DNA of 64,000 nucleotides, taken from NCBI GenBank assembly GCA_023419605.1, contig JAEZXR010000045.1, positions 82,890 through 146,889 of the forward strand. Reading direction: 5' to 3'. Below are positions 9,372 to 17,191 of this stretch, piece after piece. This DNA comes from Bacillota bacterium (GTDB taxonomy: Bacteria; Bacillota; Clostridia; Acetivibrionales; JAEZXR01). The notes under the pieces were generated by a model, which saw only the letters and a program-made list of their open reading frames with translations, made no database searches and was not told where the DNA came from. The translations under genes were made by a program, and so were the position numbers. Numbering within the stretch: position 1 is the first letter of the stretch; each line of letters opens with the position of its first letter.

Positions 9372-9602
9372 ATGCCAAATACAAATACTCAGCCGGCCAT
9401 GATTGCCAGCAAAAACCTTACAATGCTGGAAGACCAGCTAAACTATGAGGCTCTTTGCAACAAGAAAATGTCTTTATACTCTACCTATTGCCAGGATCAG
9501 AATTTGAAGGATGTATGCCATAAGGCCGCACAAATGCACAAACAGCACTTTGACCAGTTGCTGAACTACTTGAACTCCCACAACAAGCCCGAACAGCAGT
9601 AA
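9372..9602 (+). CDS. Small coat-F-like spore protein
   Basis: 76 residues, helical and ferritin-like in character, with the pattern TMLEDQLNYEALCNKKMSLY and a second helix ending QMHKQHFDQLLNYL. This resembles the short CotF-related coat proteins of Clostridia. It is preceded by AAAGGAGG and by a hairpin at 9329-9356. It forms an operon with the next gene (30 bp gap). Assignment is by overall pattern, not by a diagnostic motif. Confidence 0.65.
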   Translation: MPNTNTQPAMIASKNLTMLEDQLNYEALCNKKMSLYSTYCQDQNLKDVCHKAAQMHKQHFDQLLNYLNSHNKPEQQ

Positions 9603-9632
9603 TTAATAAAGTAGAAAAAGGAGGGACTTATA

Positions 9633-9914
9633 GTGACTCATAACAATGCAAATTTATCTGAAAAGGAACTGTTAAACGATGCTTTAGCAACAGAAAAGCA
9701 GCTTTTGCACGTTTACAGCACTTATATAGCCGAATCAACCTGCCCTAACCTCAGGAACGAGCTGAACCGGATCATCGGCGAAACACAGCAGACACAATTT
9801 GAATTATATCAGGCTATGGAAAAAAAGGGATGGTACCCTACACAGAAAGCCCAGCTCCAGGAAGTACAGCAGGCATTACAGAAATTCCAGCAGATGAAAA
9901 ACGAGCTTCAATAA
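9633..9914 (+). CDS. CotF-like spore coat protein
   Basis: 93 residues beginning at a GTG preceded by AAAGGAGGG. The sequence ELLNDALATEKQLLHVYSTY followed by QQTQFELYQAMEKKGWYPTQ matches the CotF-type helical coat domain, including the typical terminal 'KGWYP' element. It probably works in the spore coat with the preceding small protein. Expression under a mother-cell sigma factor is likely but I cannot point to a clear promoter. Confidence 0.75.
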   Translation: MTHNNANLSEKELLNDALATEKQLLHVYSTYIAESTCPNLRNELNRIIGETQQTQFELYQAMEKKGWYPTQKAQLQEVQQALQKFQQMKNELQ

Positions 9915-9928
9915 ATATACACTGAAAG

Positions 9929-9956
9929 AAGGGCGGCTTTGACCGTCCTTTTTTAG
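9929..9956 (+). terminator. Terminator of the coat-protein pair
   Basis: GGGCGG / CCGTCC stem, six-base loop and seven T residues, 16 bp after the stop codon. Confidence 0.75.
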
Positions 9957-9957
9957 T

Positions 9958-10118
9958 GCCTATAGGAAATTATTCTTTTAGATTTCCTATACATGGGGAT
10001 TGCAAAGGAGACTTGCCTTTGCAGGTGTAAGGAGGATGCTCGGGAGTATAGCTCTGTAGAAGGGAACTATAGGATTCCCTTGCCGAGAATAAGATGTATT
10101 AACATCTTGTTTCTTTTC
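9958..10118 (+). ncRNA. Candidate structured RNA, unassigned
   Basis: This gap of about 300 bp between the coat operon and the ThrE genes holds no protein gene but consecutive hairpins: TATAGGAAAT / ATTTCCTATA; GCAAAGG / CCTTTGC; a nested CTCGG(..AAGGGAA / TTCCCTT..)CCGAG; and finally AAGATGT / ACATCTT followed by GTTTCTTTT, an intrinsic terminator. The region carries about seven GGA motifs. It could be a small RNA or an unrecognised leader; I do not match it to a known family. Confidence 0.5.
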
Positions 10119-10223
10119 ATATGAATTTAAATCATGTAGACAAAAACCTGAAACATTCAGTAAAATATTTGATATAATAGGGACATTACGATTATAAATC
10201 TATTAATTTTACTGGAGCTGAAC

Positions 10224-10979
10224 ATGAGAACAAAGGAACTTGTTGAAGTAGCCTTAAAAACAGGAGAGATTTTGTTATGCAATGGAGCTGAGGTTTATAG
10301 GGTTGAGGAAACAATAACCCGTGTATTTAGCAGCTATGGCAAGGATTGTGAAGTGTTTGTACTATTAAGCGGCATCTTTATAACCGCCCGCGAAGAAGAC
10401 GGAAATGATATCACGCTTGTAAAACGAATTAAAGGTCACACTTTTAATTTAAAGAAAATTGAGTTGGTAAATTCCTTTTCCAGAGACCTGGTTACAGAAC
10501 CCCTGGACTACCGGAGTGCCATGGAAGCCTTGGATGCGATTCAACAGGCAGCTACGTATAGCTTTAAAACAAAAGTTCTTTGTTCGGGAGCCACGGCTTT
10601 TGTATATGCACTTCTCTTTAACGGGAGCATTTGGGAAGCTATAGCCGCTCTGTTTATCAGTATTTTGGTTTTTTTAGTGAAGACAAGAATCTCCAAAACC
10701 GGATTTTTTCAGTTTTTTGAATTTTTTGTTTCGGGTATATTGGTCGGACTTCTCTCCTTCCTGGCTACCAAGGCATTTCCATTTATGGACATCGGTAAGA
10801 TTATCATAGGAGCGGTTATGATTCTAGTACCTGGTGTAGCCATTACAACAGGAATCAAGGATGCACTCTATGGCGATATCGTATCCAGTCTTTACAGAAT
10901 CTCTGAGGCCATCTTTATTGCTGTTGCCGTTGGCTCGGGCGTTGGAATTATATTATCAATAGGATTGAGGTATTTATGA
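10224..10979 (+). CDS. Threonine/serine exporter, ThrE N-domain (YjjP type)
   Basis: 251 residues with a soluble N-terminal part bearing NGAEVYRVEETI and a C-terminal half of several membrane helices, matching the ThrE/DUF1212 domain of split exporters. In E. coli the equivalent pair YjjP/YjjB is linked to dicarboxylate export, and in Corynebacterium the fused ThrE exports threonine; the substrate here is unknown. Its stop overlaps the start of the partner gene by 4 bp. Confidence 0.88.
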   Translation: MRTKELVEVALKTGEILLCNGAEVYRVEETITRVFSSYGKDCEVFVLLSGIFITAREEDGNDITLVKRIKGHTFNLKKIELVNSFSRDLVTEPLDYRSAMEALDAIQQAATYSFKTKVLCSGATAFVYALLFNGSIWEAIAALFISILVFLVKTRISKTGFFQFFEFFVSGILVGLLSFLATKAFPFMDIGKIIIGAVMILVPGVAITTGIKDALYGDIVSSLYRISEAIFIAVAVGSGVGIILSIGLRYL

Positions 10980-11413
10980 GGGAATTGATTCTTGCTTTTT
11001 TTGGCAGCCTTTGCCCTGCCATACTTTTTAATGTTAAAAAGGAAAGATTTTTCTGGGTCGGTCTATCCGGTGCCATTGGATGGGCGGCCTTTACAGGGTT
11101 GGGTGTCATTACGGGACAAGTCGTCCTCCCTACCTTCGTCGGAGCGCTTTTTGTTGGGCTCTACAGTGAAACAATGGCCAGGATCATTAAAACACCTGCT
11201 CTGGTTTTTTCCGTATCAGGAATTTTTCCCTTAGTACCAGGTCTCGGGGCTTACCAAACCGTTCGCTTTATGGTTGACGGCAAACTGCCGGATGCTGCCA
11301 GCAAAGGGATTGAAACTGTAGCCAGTGCGGGAGCTATTGCACTGGGAATCATGTTTATGTCTGCGCTTTTCAAAGTAGTAAAGAGGTTGAAAAATCCAGG
11401 CCTCCCCCATTAA
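10976..11413 (+). CDS. Threonine/serine exporter, small membrane subunit (YjjB type)
   Basis: 145 residues, four or five membrane helices, with the ThrE_2-type segment FPLVPGLGAYQTVRFMVDG. It is the second half of the split ThrE exporter, translationally coupled to the preceding gene through ATGA. A terminator follows. Confidence 0.88.
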   Translation: MRELILAFFGSLCPAILFNVKKERFFWVGLSGAIGWAAFTGLGVITGQVVLPTFVGALFVGLYSETMARIIKTPALVFSVSGIFPLVPGLGAYQTVRFMVDGKLPDAASKGIETVASAGAIALGIMFMSALFKVVKRLKNPGLPH

Positions 11414-11461
11414 CCCTTCGTTTTGGTACAAATTTTTGAAAATGAAAAATAAGTAAATAAG

Positions 11462-11508
11462 AAAAAGCAGGCTAGTTCTGCCGAACTTCAGAACTGTCTG
11501 CTTTTTAC
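11462..11508 (+). terminator. Terminator of the thrE-like operon
   Basis: Nested arms AAAAAGCAG...AGTTCTG and CAGAACT..CTGCTTTTT; T-tract on the right. The A-tract on the left makes it usable also for the convergent ECF gene. Confidence 0.85.
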
Positions 11509-11542
11509 GTTTTTCCTTCACCTTTAGACTAAGGAGCAATCG

Positions 11543-12127
11543 TTATTTTCTTATTTTCTTCACCGCTATGACTAAGGGAACTGTGATAATCACAGCCACA
11601 AAGGCTTCAGCGATACCGTTGGTGGCCGCAATGCTATAGATCGCCCAAGCTACGCCCTTCGGATCAATATTTCTGACCTCCGCATACTTTTGTGCATACA
11701 AAACAAAGATCATGGTCAGCACACCGAATGTATTGGTTAAGGATCCGATCGCGGCTCCAACACCTACTTTTAAAGTCTCCGATTTGCCAAGCATAAATCG
11801 ATAGGCATAATAGGAAGTAATACCGATCAAAACTCTGGGTACAATTGCAACCAGTGGATTTAGAAATGCAAATTGAAGCACCGAGGGCGCAAGTATGTTC
11901 TGATACATGCTGAATAAACCAAAGATCAGACCGATGAATGCACCTACGATGGGTCCCTCCAGAATTGCACCGATGATTACCGGTAGATGCAGAATGGTAG
12001 CTTTTGCGATGGGCAAGGGAATAAACCCGTAACCCGAAAGCCCCAAAATCACTGAAATAGCAGAAAGCATGCCTACAATGACAATCTGCCGAGTGCCAAG
12101 CTTCTTGGCTGTAACGTTGTTCGCCAT
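11543..12127 (-). CDS. ECF transporter S component, substrate unassigned
   Basis: 194-residue membrane protein with about six helices and the S-component pattern KATILHLPVIIGAILEGP then GAFIGLIFGLFSM. It resembles the pantothenate/unknown branch of ECF S components, but no sequence feature fixes the vitamin. It is monocistronic, with ACGGAGG upstream of the ATG. Its leader (12128-12265) can form competing stems, so a ligand-responsive control is possible. The energising ECF module must be encoded elsewhere. Confidence 0.82.
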   Translation of the reverse strand: MANNVTAKKLGTRQIVIVGMLSAISVILGLSGYGFIPLPIAKATILHLPVIIGAILEGPIVGAFIGLIFGLFSMYQNILAPSVLQFAFLNPLVAIVPRVLIGITSYYAYRFMLGKSETLKVGVGAAIGSLTNTFGVLTMIFVLYAQKYAEVRNIDPKGVAWAIYSIAATNGIAEAFVAVIITVPLVIAVKKIRK

Positions 12128-12149
12128 AAAAACTAACCTCCGTTCTTAT

Positions 12150-12260
12150 TCCGTAATGGATATAAGTCGTAACATCCCCTATATAAAATAATACACTGCG
12201 ACGAGTAAAACTATTCACATGTCGCTGTCTGGGTTCGGTTTCACAAGGAATACCGACTTA
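12150..12260 (-). promoter_or_regulatory. Candidate structured leader of the ECF S-component gene
   Basis: Read on the minus strand, TAAGTCG (near 12259) can pair with CGACTTA (near 12171), enclosing a GCGAC / GTCGC hairpin. The overlapping TATTCC can instead pair with GGAATA just before the ribosome site. Mutually exclusive stems ending at the ribosome site are typical of translational switches. No known riboswitch class is recognised. Confidence 0.4.
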
Positions 12261-12416
12261 AAATAATGATACCACATATTTCCGTAAAAATCCATACAAT
12301 AAACAAGTAATTAGGATTGTTTTTTCGCAGCTAAGACCGCCAACAATCAGGCCACAGCCTCTGTCCCCCAATTTCCAGCAACCCATTCTCAATTTTCAAT
12401 TCTCAATTCACCATTT

Positions 12417-12519
12417 ATGGATAACGAACTTTAAAGTTGAATTTACTCCACAGAAAACCATCCTAACTGCCGGATGTTTTTCTGCTCCGATTTATTTAGG
12501 TTTAAAGTTCGTTACCTAT
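12417..12519. repeat. Family 3 dispersed element, copy A
   Basis: A 103-bp element bounded by inverted arms starting ATGGATAACGAACTTTAAA and ending with the complement ATAGGTAACGAACTTTAAA. Its reverse complement aligns over its whole length with copy B at 58123-58226. One end overlaps the sfsA stop codon. The gap 12261-12416 otherwise shows no gene. No transposase is encoded, so it is MITE-like or a structured RNA element. Confidence 0.7.
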
Positions 12520-13202
12520 AATCTGACCTCTACCTTTTCCCCGATGACAATCTCATCTTCCGTCACAACTGCGTCATAAGCAATGACAGTAACGCCCTTT
12601 TCATTGGCGATGCGTAAAGCTTCTGCAAAATCCGGGTCTCTGTGAACATAGGATGTGAAATACCGGATACCTTTCATCTGAACCAGAAAAAGGATATATC
12701 CCTCATACCCCTGCTCCACTGCCTTTATCATCTCATATACGTGCCGGGTTCCCCGCTCTGTGGGAGCATCCGGGAACATCGCAACCCCATTCACCTCAAG
12801 GGTTGCACCCTTAACTTCAATAAATCCCTTACGGTTTTCTCCTTCAAAATACAGGTCAAATCTTGAATTTTCAAACCCAATCTCCCTTTTCACCCTTGCT
12901 GCGTCTGAAAATTCCTTCAACTGTTTGTTTTTAATCGCCTCATAAACCACCGCATTGGGAACCTGTGAGTCAATATTGATCAGTGTATCCCCTTTATACC
13001 CCGCAATTAACGAATATCGGGTTTTTCGCTCCTTATTGCAGGAATCTTCCAGCACTACAGGCGTCCCTTCTACTAAAATCTCCCTACAGCGGCCGGTGTT
13101 TTTGACATGCACGATCTCTTCCTTACCTTCAAGCAGTACATGGGCAATAAATCTGTTAGGGCGCCTTAAAAAAATTGCTTTTTGAACCGATCTGTATTTC
13201 AT
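12516..13202 (-). CDS. sfsA: SfsA family DNA/RNA nuclease-like protein
   Basis: 228-residue SfsA homologue ('sugar fermentation stimulation'). Family features seen are HVKNTGRCREIL near 33, NSRFDLYFE and GFIEVKGATLE, which together resemble the PD-(D/E)XK nuclease core (D..EVKG), and PDAPTERGTRH. Biological role is poorly defined. A GGGGGAAAGGA site precedes the ATG. The stop codon TAG lies inside the end of a family 3 repeat, so the last codon or stop may have been supplied by insertion. Confidence 0.92.
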   Translation of the reverse strand: MKYRSVQKAIFLRRPNRFIAHVLLEGKEEIVHVKNTGRCREILVEGTPVVLEDSCNKERKTRYSLIAGYKGDTLINIDSQVPNAVVYEAIKNKQLKEFSDAARVKREIGFENSRFDLYFEGENRKGFIEVKGATLEVNGVAMFPDAPTERGTRHVYEMIKAVEQGYEGYILFLVQMKGIRYFTSYVHRDPDFAEALRIANEKGVTVIAYDAVVTEDEIVIGEKVEVRL

Positions 13203-13326
13203 TCCTTTCCCCCATTTCTATTTCAATATATTTTACCACCAAAACAATGCTTTCAATTATTAATTTTATGTAGACATTTTAAACTGCTTTCTGTATAATA
13301 AGACCTAACCAAAAAGTATCATTTTG

Positions 13327-13426
13327 GCAGAGTAGGTTTATGTGCGTTAAGTGCTGGCTGGACGGGAAGTTGCCACCAGACGAAAAACCCTTTGGGGTTT
13401 GCGGTACATATTCCGCATTCCGCTGC
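13327..13426 (+). promoter_or_regulatory. Tetrahydrofolate (THF) riboswitch
   Basis: Closing stem GGCAG / CTGCC, AGAGTAGG, TGTGCGTTAAGTG and the terminal GCGGTACAT..CCGCATTCCGC follow the THF-I consensus in order. It precedes the folate transporter gene folT, the commonest partner of this class. Confidence 0.9.
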
Positions 13427-13466
13427 CACACAAGGAGCTTTCTCTCTTTATGTGGCGTTTTATTGC
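13421..13466 (+). terminator. Expression platform hairpin of the THF riboswitch
   Basis: GCCACA / TGTGGC stem followed by GTTTTATT, overlapping the 3' side of the THF closing stem (CTGCC), so terminator and aptamer are mutually exclusive. Confidence 0.65.
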
Positions 13467-13491
13467 CGTTTAAAGAGAGGAGGTGTTTTCT

Positions 13492-14013
13492 ATGAAAAAT
13501 ATTCGTGTCTTGGTATACATGGCATTACTTATCGCCATGGACATTATTTTGACTCGCTTTCTTTCCCTTCAAACTCCCATTGTACGAGTTAGTTTTGGTT
13601 TTTTGCCGATCGCTTTTTCTGCAATTTTGTTTGGCCCGGTCCTGGGTGGCGTTACCGCTGCTTTATCCGATATTATCGGAATGATGCTGTTCCCGCCTTC
13701 TACAGGACCCTATTTCCCAGGCTTTACCTTAAGTGCTTTTATCGGAGGTGCTATTTACGGACTCTTTCTCCACAAAAATCCAAAATCTGTGTTACGAACT
13801 GTCTTGGCTGTTGTAACTATTGTTTTGTTTGTGGACTTGGGTCTTAATACTCTCTGGCTGACTATTCTCACAGGAAAGGCAGCATCTGCCATCATTATCC
13901 CACGTATCACAAAATCACTTATTATGCTCCCTATTCAGGTTGCTCTCATTACTTTGTTATGGCGCTCTGTGGGCTCAATGATTGGTAGAGGTTTCTCAAT
14001 AAGCAGAAAATAA
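13492..14013 (+). CDS. folT: Folate ECF transporter S component FolT
   Basis: Membrane subunit that binds folates for an ECF importer. 173 residues, six hydrophobic segments, with the FolT-type run VSFGFLPIAFSAILFGP and GGVTAALSDIIGMMLFP. I chose the ATG at 13492, 8 bp after GAGAGGAGG; an in-frame GTG at 13483 lies inside the ribosome site. The THF riboswitch upstream confirms the substrate class. No ecfA/ecfT genes are nearby. Confidence 0.94.
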   Translation: MKNIRVLVYMALLIAMDIILTRFLSLQTPIVRVSFGFLPIAFSAILFGPVLGGVTAALSDIIGMMLFPPSTGPYFPGFTLSAFIGGAIYGLFLHKNPKSVLRTVLAVVTIVLFVDLGLNTLWLTILTGKAASAIIIPRITKSLIMLPIQVALITLLWRSVGSMIGRGFSISRK

Positions 14014-14025
14014 ATTATAAGATTA

Positions 14026-14086
14026 AGACAGGTTGCTGATCTATGAAATATCTAAATGAATACTCATAGTTGCAGCCTGTTTTTGA
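14026..14086 (+). terminator. Terminator of folT
   Basis: Long hairpin with arms ACAGGTTGCTGATCTATGA and TCATAGTTGCAGCCTGT, then TTTTT. Confidence 0.75.
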
Positions 14087-14153
14087 CTTGCTTTGGAAAT
14101 CGGAGTATACTATTGTTAAAAGCAGGACAAAACAAAGCAAGGAGATGACCTCA

Positions 14154-14909
14154 TTGAACAACAAAGTTTATTCCAAAGAGTTTGAAATTCACTATTATGA
14201 AATTAACAAATACAAGGAAGCAACTCCTGTAGCAATCCTGAACTATTTAGAAGAAACCGCAGGCTGCCATTCAGAATCGGTAGGCTGTGGAATGGATAAA
14301 TTAAAGCAACTGGACGTGGCTTGGGTTTTAAGCCGTTGGAATCTGGTTATGGACCGGTATCCCCTGTGGAATGACAAAATCATCATTAAAACATGGTCTT
14401 CCGGTGTTGAACGGTTTTATGCGACAAGAGAATTCTTGTTAAAGGACGCTAAGGGCGATATCCTTGGAAAAGCTTCCTCCCTCTGGATTTATCTGAACAT
14501 GGAGAAAAAAAGGCCGCTGCGGGTTCCGGCAGAAATTGTAGAACTCTATGGCACAAACCCTTTAAAGGTGATGGAAGACCCCTTTGCCGACTTTATAGTT
14601 CCAGACTCCTTCGAATACATAAGAGAGTTTATTGTAAGGAAATGTGACATTGATACTAACCTGCATGTAAATAATGCCAGATATTTGGAATGGCTTCTTG
14701 AATCCATTCCGGATGAAGCTTATGAACAATATCGGTTGCATTCACTTGAAATTATTTATAAGAAGGAAACAGGATACGGCATTTCCATAAATTCAAAGCG
14801 GACAACCTTTGAAAGTACTGCATCCGATAAAATCTATGGACACAGCATTACTTCTTCCATCGATGGCGCGGAGCATGCCTTGGCAAAAACTAGCTGGAAG
14901 ATTCGATAG
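14154..14909 (+). CDS. Acyl-ACP thioesterase (FatA/FatB-like)
   Basis: Releases free fatty acids from acyl carrier protein; double hot-dog fold. About 251 residues. The first hot dog includes EIHYYEINKYKEATP and SRWNLVMDRYP, and the second includes RKCDIDTNLHVNNARYLEW with the Asn/His active-site pattern of acyl-ACP thioesterases. The best start is the TTG at 14154, nine bases after AAGGAG; the in-frame ATG at 14145 touches the ribosome site and the longer version from 14070 has none. Common as a single gene in Clostridia; physiological role uncertain. Confidence 0.87.
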   Translation: MNNKVYSKEFEIHYYEINKYKEATPVAILNYLEETAGCHSESVGCGMDKLKQLDVAWVLSRWNLVMDRYPLWNDKIIIKTWSSGVERFYATREFLLKDAKGDILGKASSLWIYLNMEKKRPLRVPAEIVELYGTNPLKVMEDPFADFIVPDSFEYIREFIVRKCDIDTNLHVNNARYLEWLLESIPDEAYEQYRLHSLEIIYKKETGYGISINSKRTTFESTASDKIYGHSITSSIDGAEHALAKTSWKIR

Positions 14910-15007
14910 TGATTTTCCGGCCGTAGAATAAAAAAGTATTTTCATCAAGAAAAAAATGCATTATAATCTTGTATGATTTTGTAAAAGCTTTTAAGGGAGA
15001 TATTTTA

Positions 15008-15208
15008 ATGGATGAAAAATTTATTGCTCGCATCAACGAGTTATCTAAAAAGGCAAAGACCCAAGGACTGACAGAAGAAGAAAAAAAGGAGCAGCAGCTC
15101 CTACGCCAGGAATATATTAACGCTTTTCGAGGAAACCTCCAGTCTACATTGGATTCCATCGTTGTTGTTGATAAGGATGGAAACAGACGAATTTTAAGGA
15201 AACAATAA
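15008..15208 (+). CDS. DUF896 (YnzC-like) small protein
   Basis: 66 residues, two predicted helices and the conserved family pattern INELSKKAKTQGLTEEE followed by LRQEYINAFRGNL. DUF896 proteins such as YnzC and the SOS-linked YneB of Bacillus are small cytosolic helical proteins of unclear function. Start chosen at 15008 after AAGGGAGA. Confidence 0.9.
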   Translation: MDEKFIARINELSKKAKTQGLTEEEKKEQQLLRQEYINAFRGNLQSTLDSIVVVDKDGNRRILRKQ

Positions 15209-15247
15209 AAATTGTTCAAAAATTCTTAACACTTTTTTTGCATCCTT

Positions 15248-15345
15248 CAGGGCAAACTAAAGAAGAGTGAAAATATCAGTTCATGCTATTTGCATATCTG
15301 GCGATGAAGTTGTATTTTCACCAGCCCTGAGAGGGTGGAAAAAGG
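15248..15345 (+). promoter_or_regulatory. Candidate structured 5' leader of the DUF2680 gene
   Basis: Nested perfect arms CAGGGC (15248-15253) with GCCCTG (15324-15329), and GTGAAAATA (15267-15275) with TATTTTCAC (15313-15321). The 3' part GCCCT can alternatively pair with AGGGTGG just before the ribosome site. Not recognised as a known riboswitch. Confidence 0.45.
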
Positions 15346-15355
15346 AGGTGAGAAA

Positions 15356-15748
15356 ATGAACAAAAAACTTTTTACCGGTATGATTGCTGCAGCATTTATC
15401 ATGCTCCCACTGGGGACCTATGCAGCCCCTTCAGAGACACCCGCAAATAAGCCAACACACGTCATGGAGAAACTCGATCCTTCCAAGTTGAACGATAAGC
15501 AAAAAGCGGATTTGAAGGAGCAAATGCTTAAAATGATGGAGCTCCGAAAGGAAACTGTCCAGAAGATGGTGAAAAACGGTGCACTATCAGCAGAAGAAGG
15601 TAAGGCAGCCATCCAAAAAATTGATGAAAGAATCAAAAGTGTCAAGGAAGGCAATCTTGAATTCGGTAAAGGCAAAGGGATGAGAGGTAAAGGACATTGC
15701 CGCGATAAAGGCGCAAACAAAGGTTCTACAACCCAGCCTGCACAATAA
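15356..15748 (+). CDS. Secreted DUF2680-type protein
   Basis: 130 residues with a clear signal peptide (MNKKLFTGMIAAAFIM, cleavage near TYA-AP), a helical middle with LDPSKLNDKQKADLKEQM and a Gly/Lys-rich tail (GKGKGMRGKG). The pattern KNGALSAEEGKAAIQKIDER matches DUF2680 (YckD-like) exported proteins of Firmicutes. Function unknown. Ribosome site AAAGGAGGTG. Confidence 0.75.
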   Translation: MNKKLFTGMIAAAFIMLPLGTYAAPSETPANKPTHVMEKLDPSKLNDKQKADLKEQMLKMMELRKETVQKMVKNGALSAEEGKAAIQKIDERIKSVKEGNLEFGKGKGMRGKGHCRDKGANKGSTTQPAQ

Positions 15749-15868
15749 ATTCTTTGTATACCTTGGTAGTATTTATGATATAATCATGAGGTACAGCAGT
15801 ATTATTTTGTAAAAATACAGTTGTACCTCACTTTTATTTATACAAGCATATTTTTAATCGGAGGACAT

Positions 15869-17038
15869 ATGGCAAAAGCAATTCTAGTTAAGGGAAAAGA
15901 AAAAAGAGTGGAATACGGACACCCGTGGGTCTTTAAAAGTGATATCGACAAGGTAGATGGAAGCTTCACCCCCGGAGATGTTGTTGATATCTACAGCAGC
16001 AAAAACAAATTTCTGGGCAGAGGCTACATAAACCCCAAATCCCAGATTACTATACGAATGTTAACTTATGACCGCGAAGAGATCAATTACGACTTTTTCT
16101 ATAGAAGAATTCAAGCTGCCTGGGAATATAGGAAAAAAGTGGCGGATATCAACAGCTGCAGGGCTATATTTGCGGAATCCGACTTTCTTCCTGCACTGAT
16201 CGTGGACAAATTCGGAGACTATCTGGTGGTTCAAACCCTGGCTCTGGGTATGGATCGATACAAGGATATGATTGTAGATATACTGAATGATATCATCAAG
16301 CCCGCTGGAATCTACGAAAGAAATGATGTACCCGTCCGCGAGCTTGAGGGACTGGACCAGAGAAAAGGCTTCCTCAAGGGCCCCTTTCCTACCCTGGTTG
16401 AAATGGTTGAAAACGGTGTAAAATTCCTGGTGGACGTTGAAAATGGCCAGAAGACGGGGTTCTTCCTTGATCAAAAGGAAAACCGGGCTGCGCTGAAGCC
16501 CTTCGTTAAGGACGCAAAAGTATTGGATTGCTTTACCCATACCGGCTCCTTTGCTCTCCATGCAGGATACTATGGCGCTGCCAGTGTTCTGGGAATCGAC
16601 ATATCCGACCATGCAGTTGCCTGTGCCACGAAGAATGCCGAAATCAACGGTCTTGATCCGATATGTAAATTCCAGGCTGCCAATACTTTCGATATCTTGC
16701 GGGAATTTCAGGAGCAGGGTGAGAAATTTGACGTGATCATCCTGGACCCTCCAGCTTTTACCAAAACAAAGAATGCTGTAGAAGGGGCTGTACGGGGATA
16801 CAAGGAAATCAACCTGCGAGCAATGAAAATACTCAAAAGCGGTGGCTTTCTGGTATCCTGTTCCTGTTCGCACCACGTAGATCCCGATTTATTTCTGGAT
16901 ATTATTTACGATGCATCCATTGATGCAAAGCGCAGGATCCGCCAAATCGAATACAGAACCCAGGCCAAGGATCATCCGATCCTCCTGGCGTCGGAAGAAA
17001 CGCAATATATTAAATGCGCCATCATGCAAGTTGTATAA
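15869..17038 (+). CDS. rlmI: RlmI-like 23S rRNA methyltransferase
   Basis: 389-residue class I SAM-dependent methyltransferase. An N-terminal PUA domain (about 1-75, GHPWVFKSDID) is followed by the central EEHEE-type segment and the Rossmann methyltransferase (about 190-389). SAM-binding and catalytic motifs seen are VLDCFTHTGSFALHAG, GIDISDHAV, DVIILDPPAF and a Cys-bearing SCSCSHHV. This architecture matches RlmI, which makes 5-methylcytosine in 23S rRNA. Start at 15869 after CGGAGGAC; the frame extends upstream without a ribosome site. Confidence 0.9.
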   Translation: MAKAILVKGKEKRVEYGHPWVFKSDIDKVDGSFTPGDVVDIYSSKNKFLGRGYINPKSQITIRMLTYDREEINYDFFYRRIQAAWEYRKKVADINSCRAIFAESDFLPALIVDKFGDYLVVQTLALGMDRYKDMIVDILNDIIKPAGIYERNDVPVRELEGLDQRKGFLKGPFPTLVEMVENGVKFLVDVENGQKTGFFLDQKENRAALKPFVKDAKVLDCFTHTGSFALHAGYYGAASVLGIDISDHAVACATKNAEINGLDPICKFQAANTFDILREFQEQGEKFDVIILDPPAFTKTKNAVEGAVRGYKEINLRAMKILKSGGFLVSCSCSHHVDPDLFLDIIYDASIDAKRRIRQIEYRTQAKDHPILLASEETQYIKCAIMQVV

Positions 17039-17044
17039 GGGGCT

Positions 17045-17152
17045 AAAGGACTGCTTTATCCGTCGGCCCCCGCAGGAGCGGGTTCCAAACCCGTCCTACC
17101 ACTTATGTCTGTCCGAAAAGCAGTAGGGGTGGGTTACAAACCCACCCTTACG
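17045..17152. repeat. Pair of palindromic units inside a larger stem
   Basis: Two related palindromes, AGGAGCGGGTTCCAAACCCG (17074 on) and AGGGGTGGGTTACAAACCCA (17125 on), lie between CTGCTTT and AAAGCAG arms that can pair. They resemble the widespread 'GTAGGGGCGGGT..ACCCGCCCCTAC' intergenic palindromes. Confidence 0.6.
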
Positions 17153-17191
17153 ATAAACGAATAGTCAACGATCTTATTCCTTCCCTTTTCT

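Noticed and set aside
17074..17150. Two similar palindromes considered as CRISPR-like repeats
   Set aside because: Only two units, each internally palindromic, different in sequence, and no cas genes in the window.
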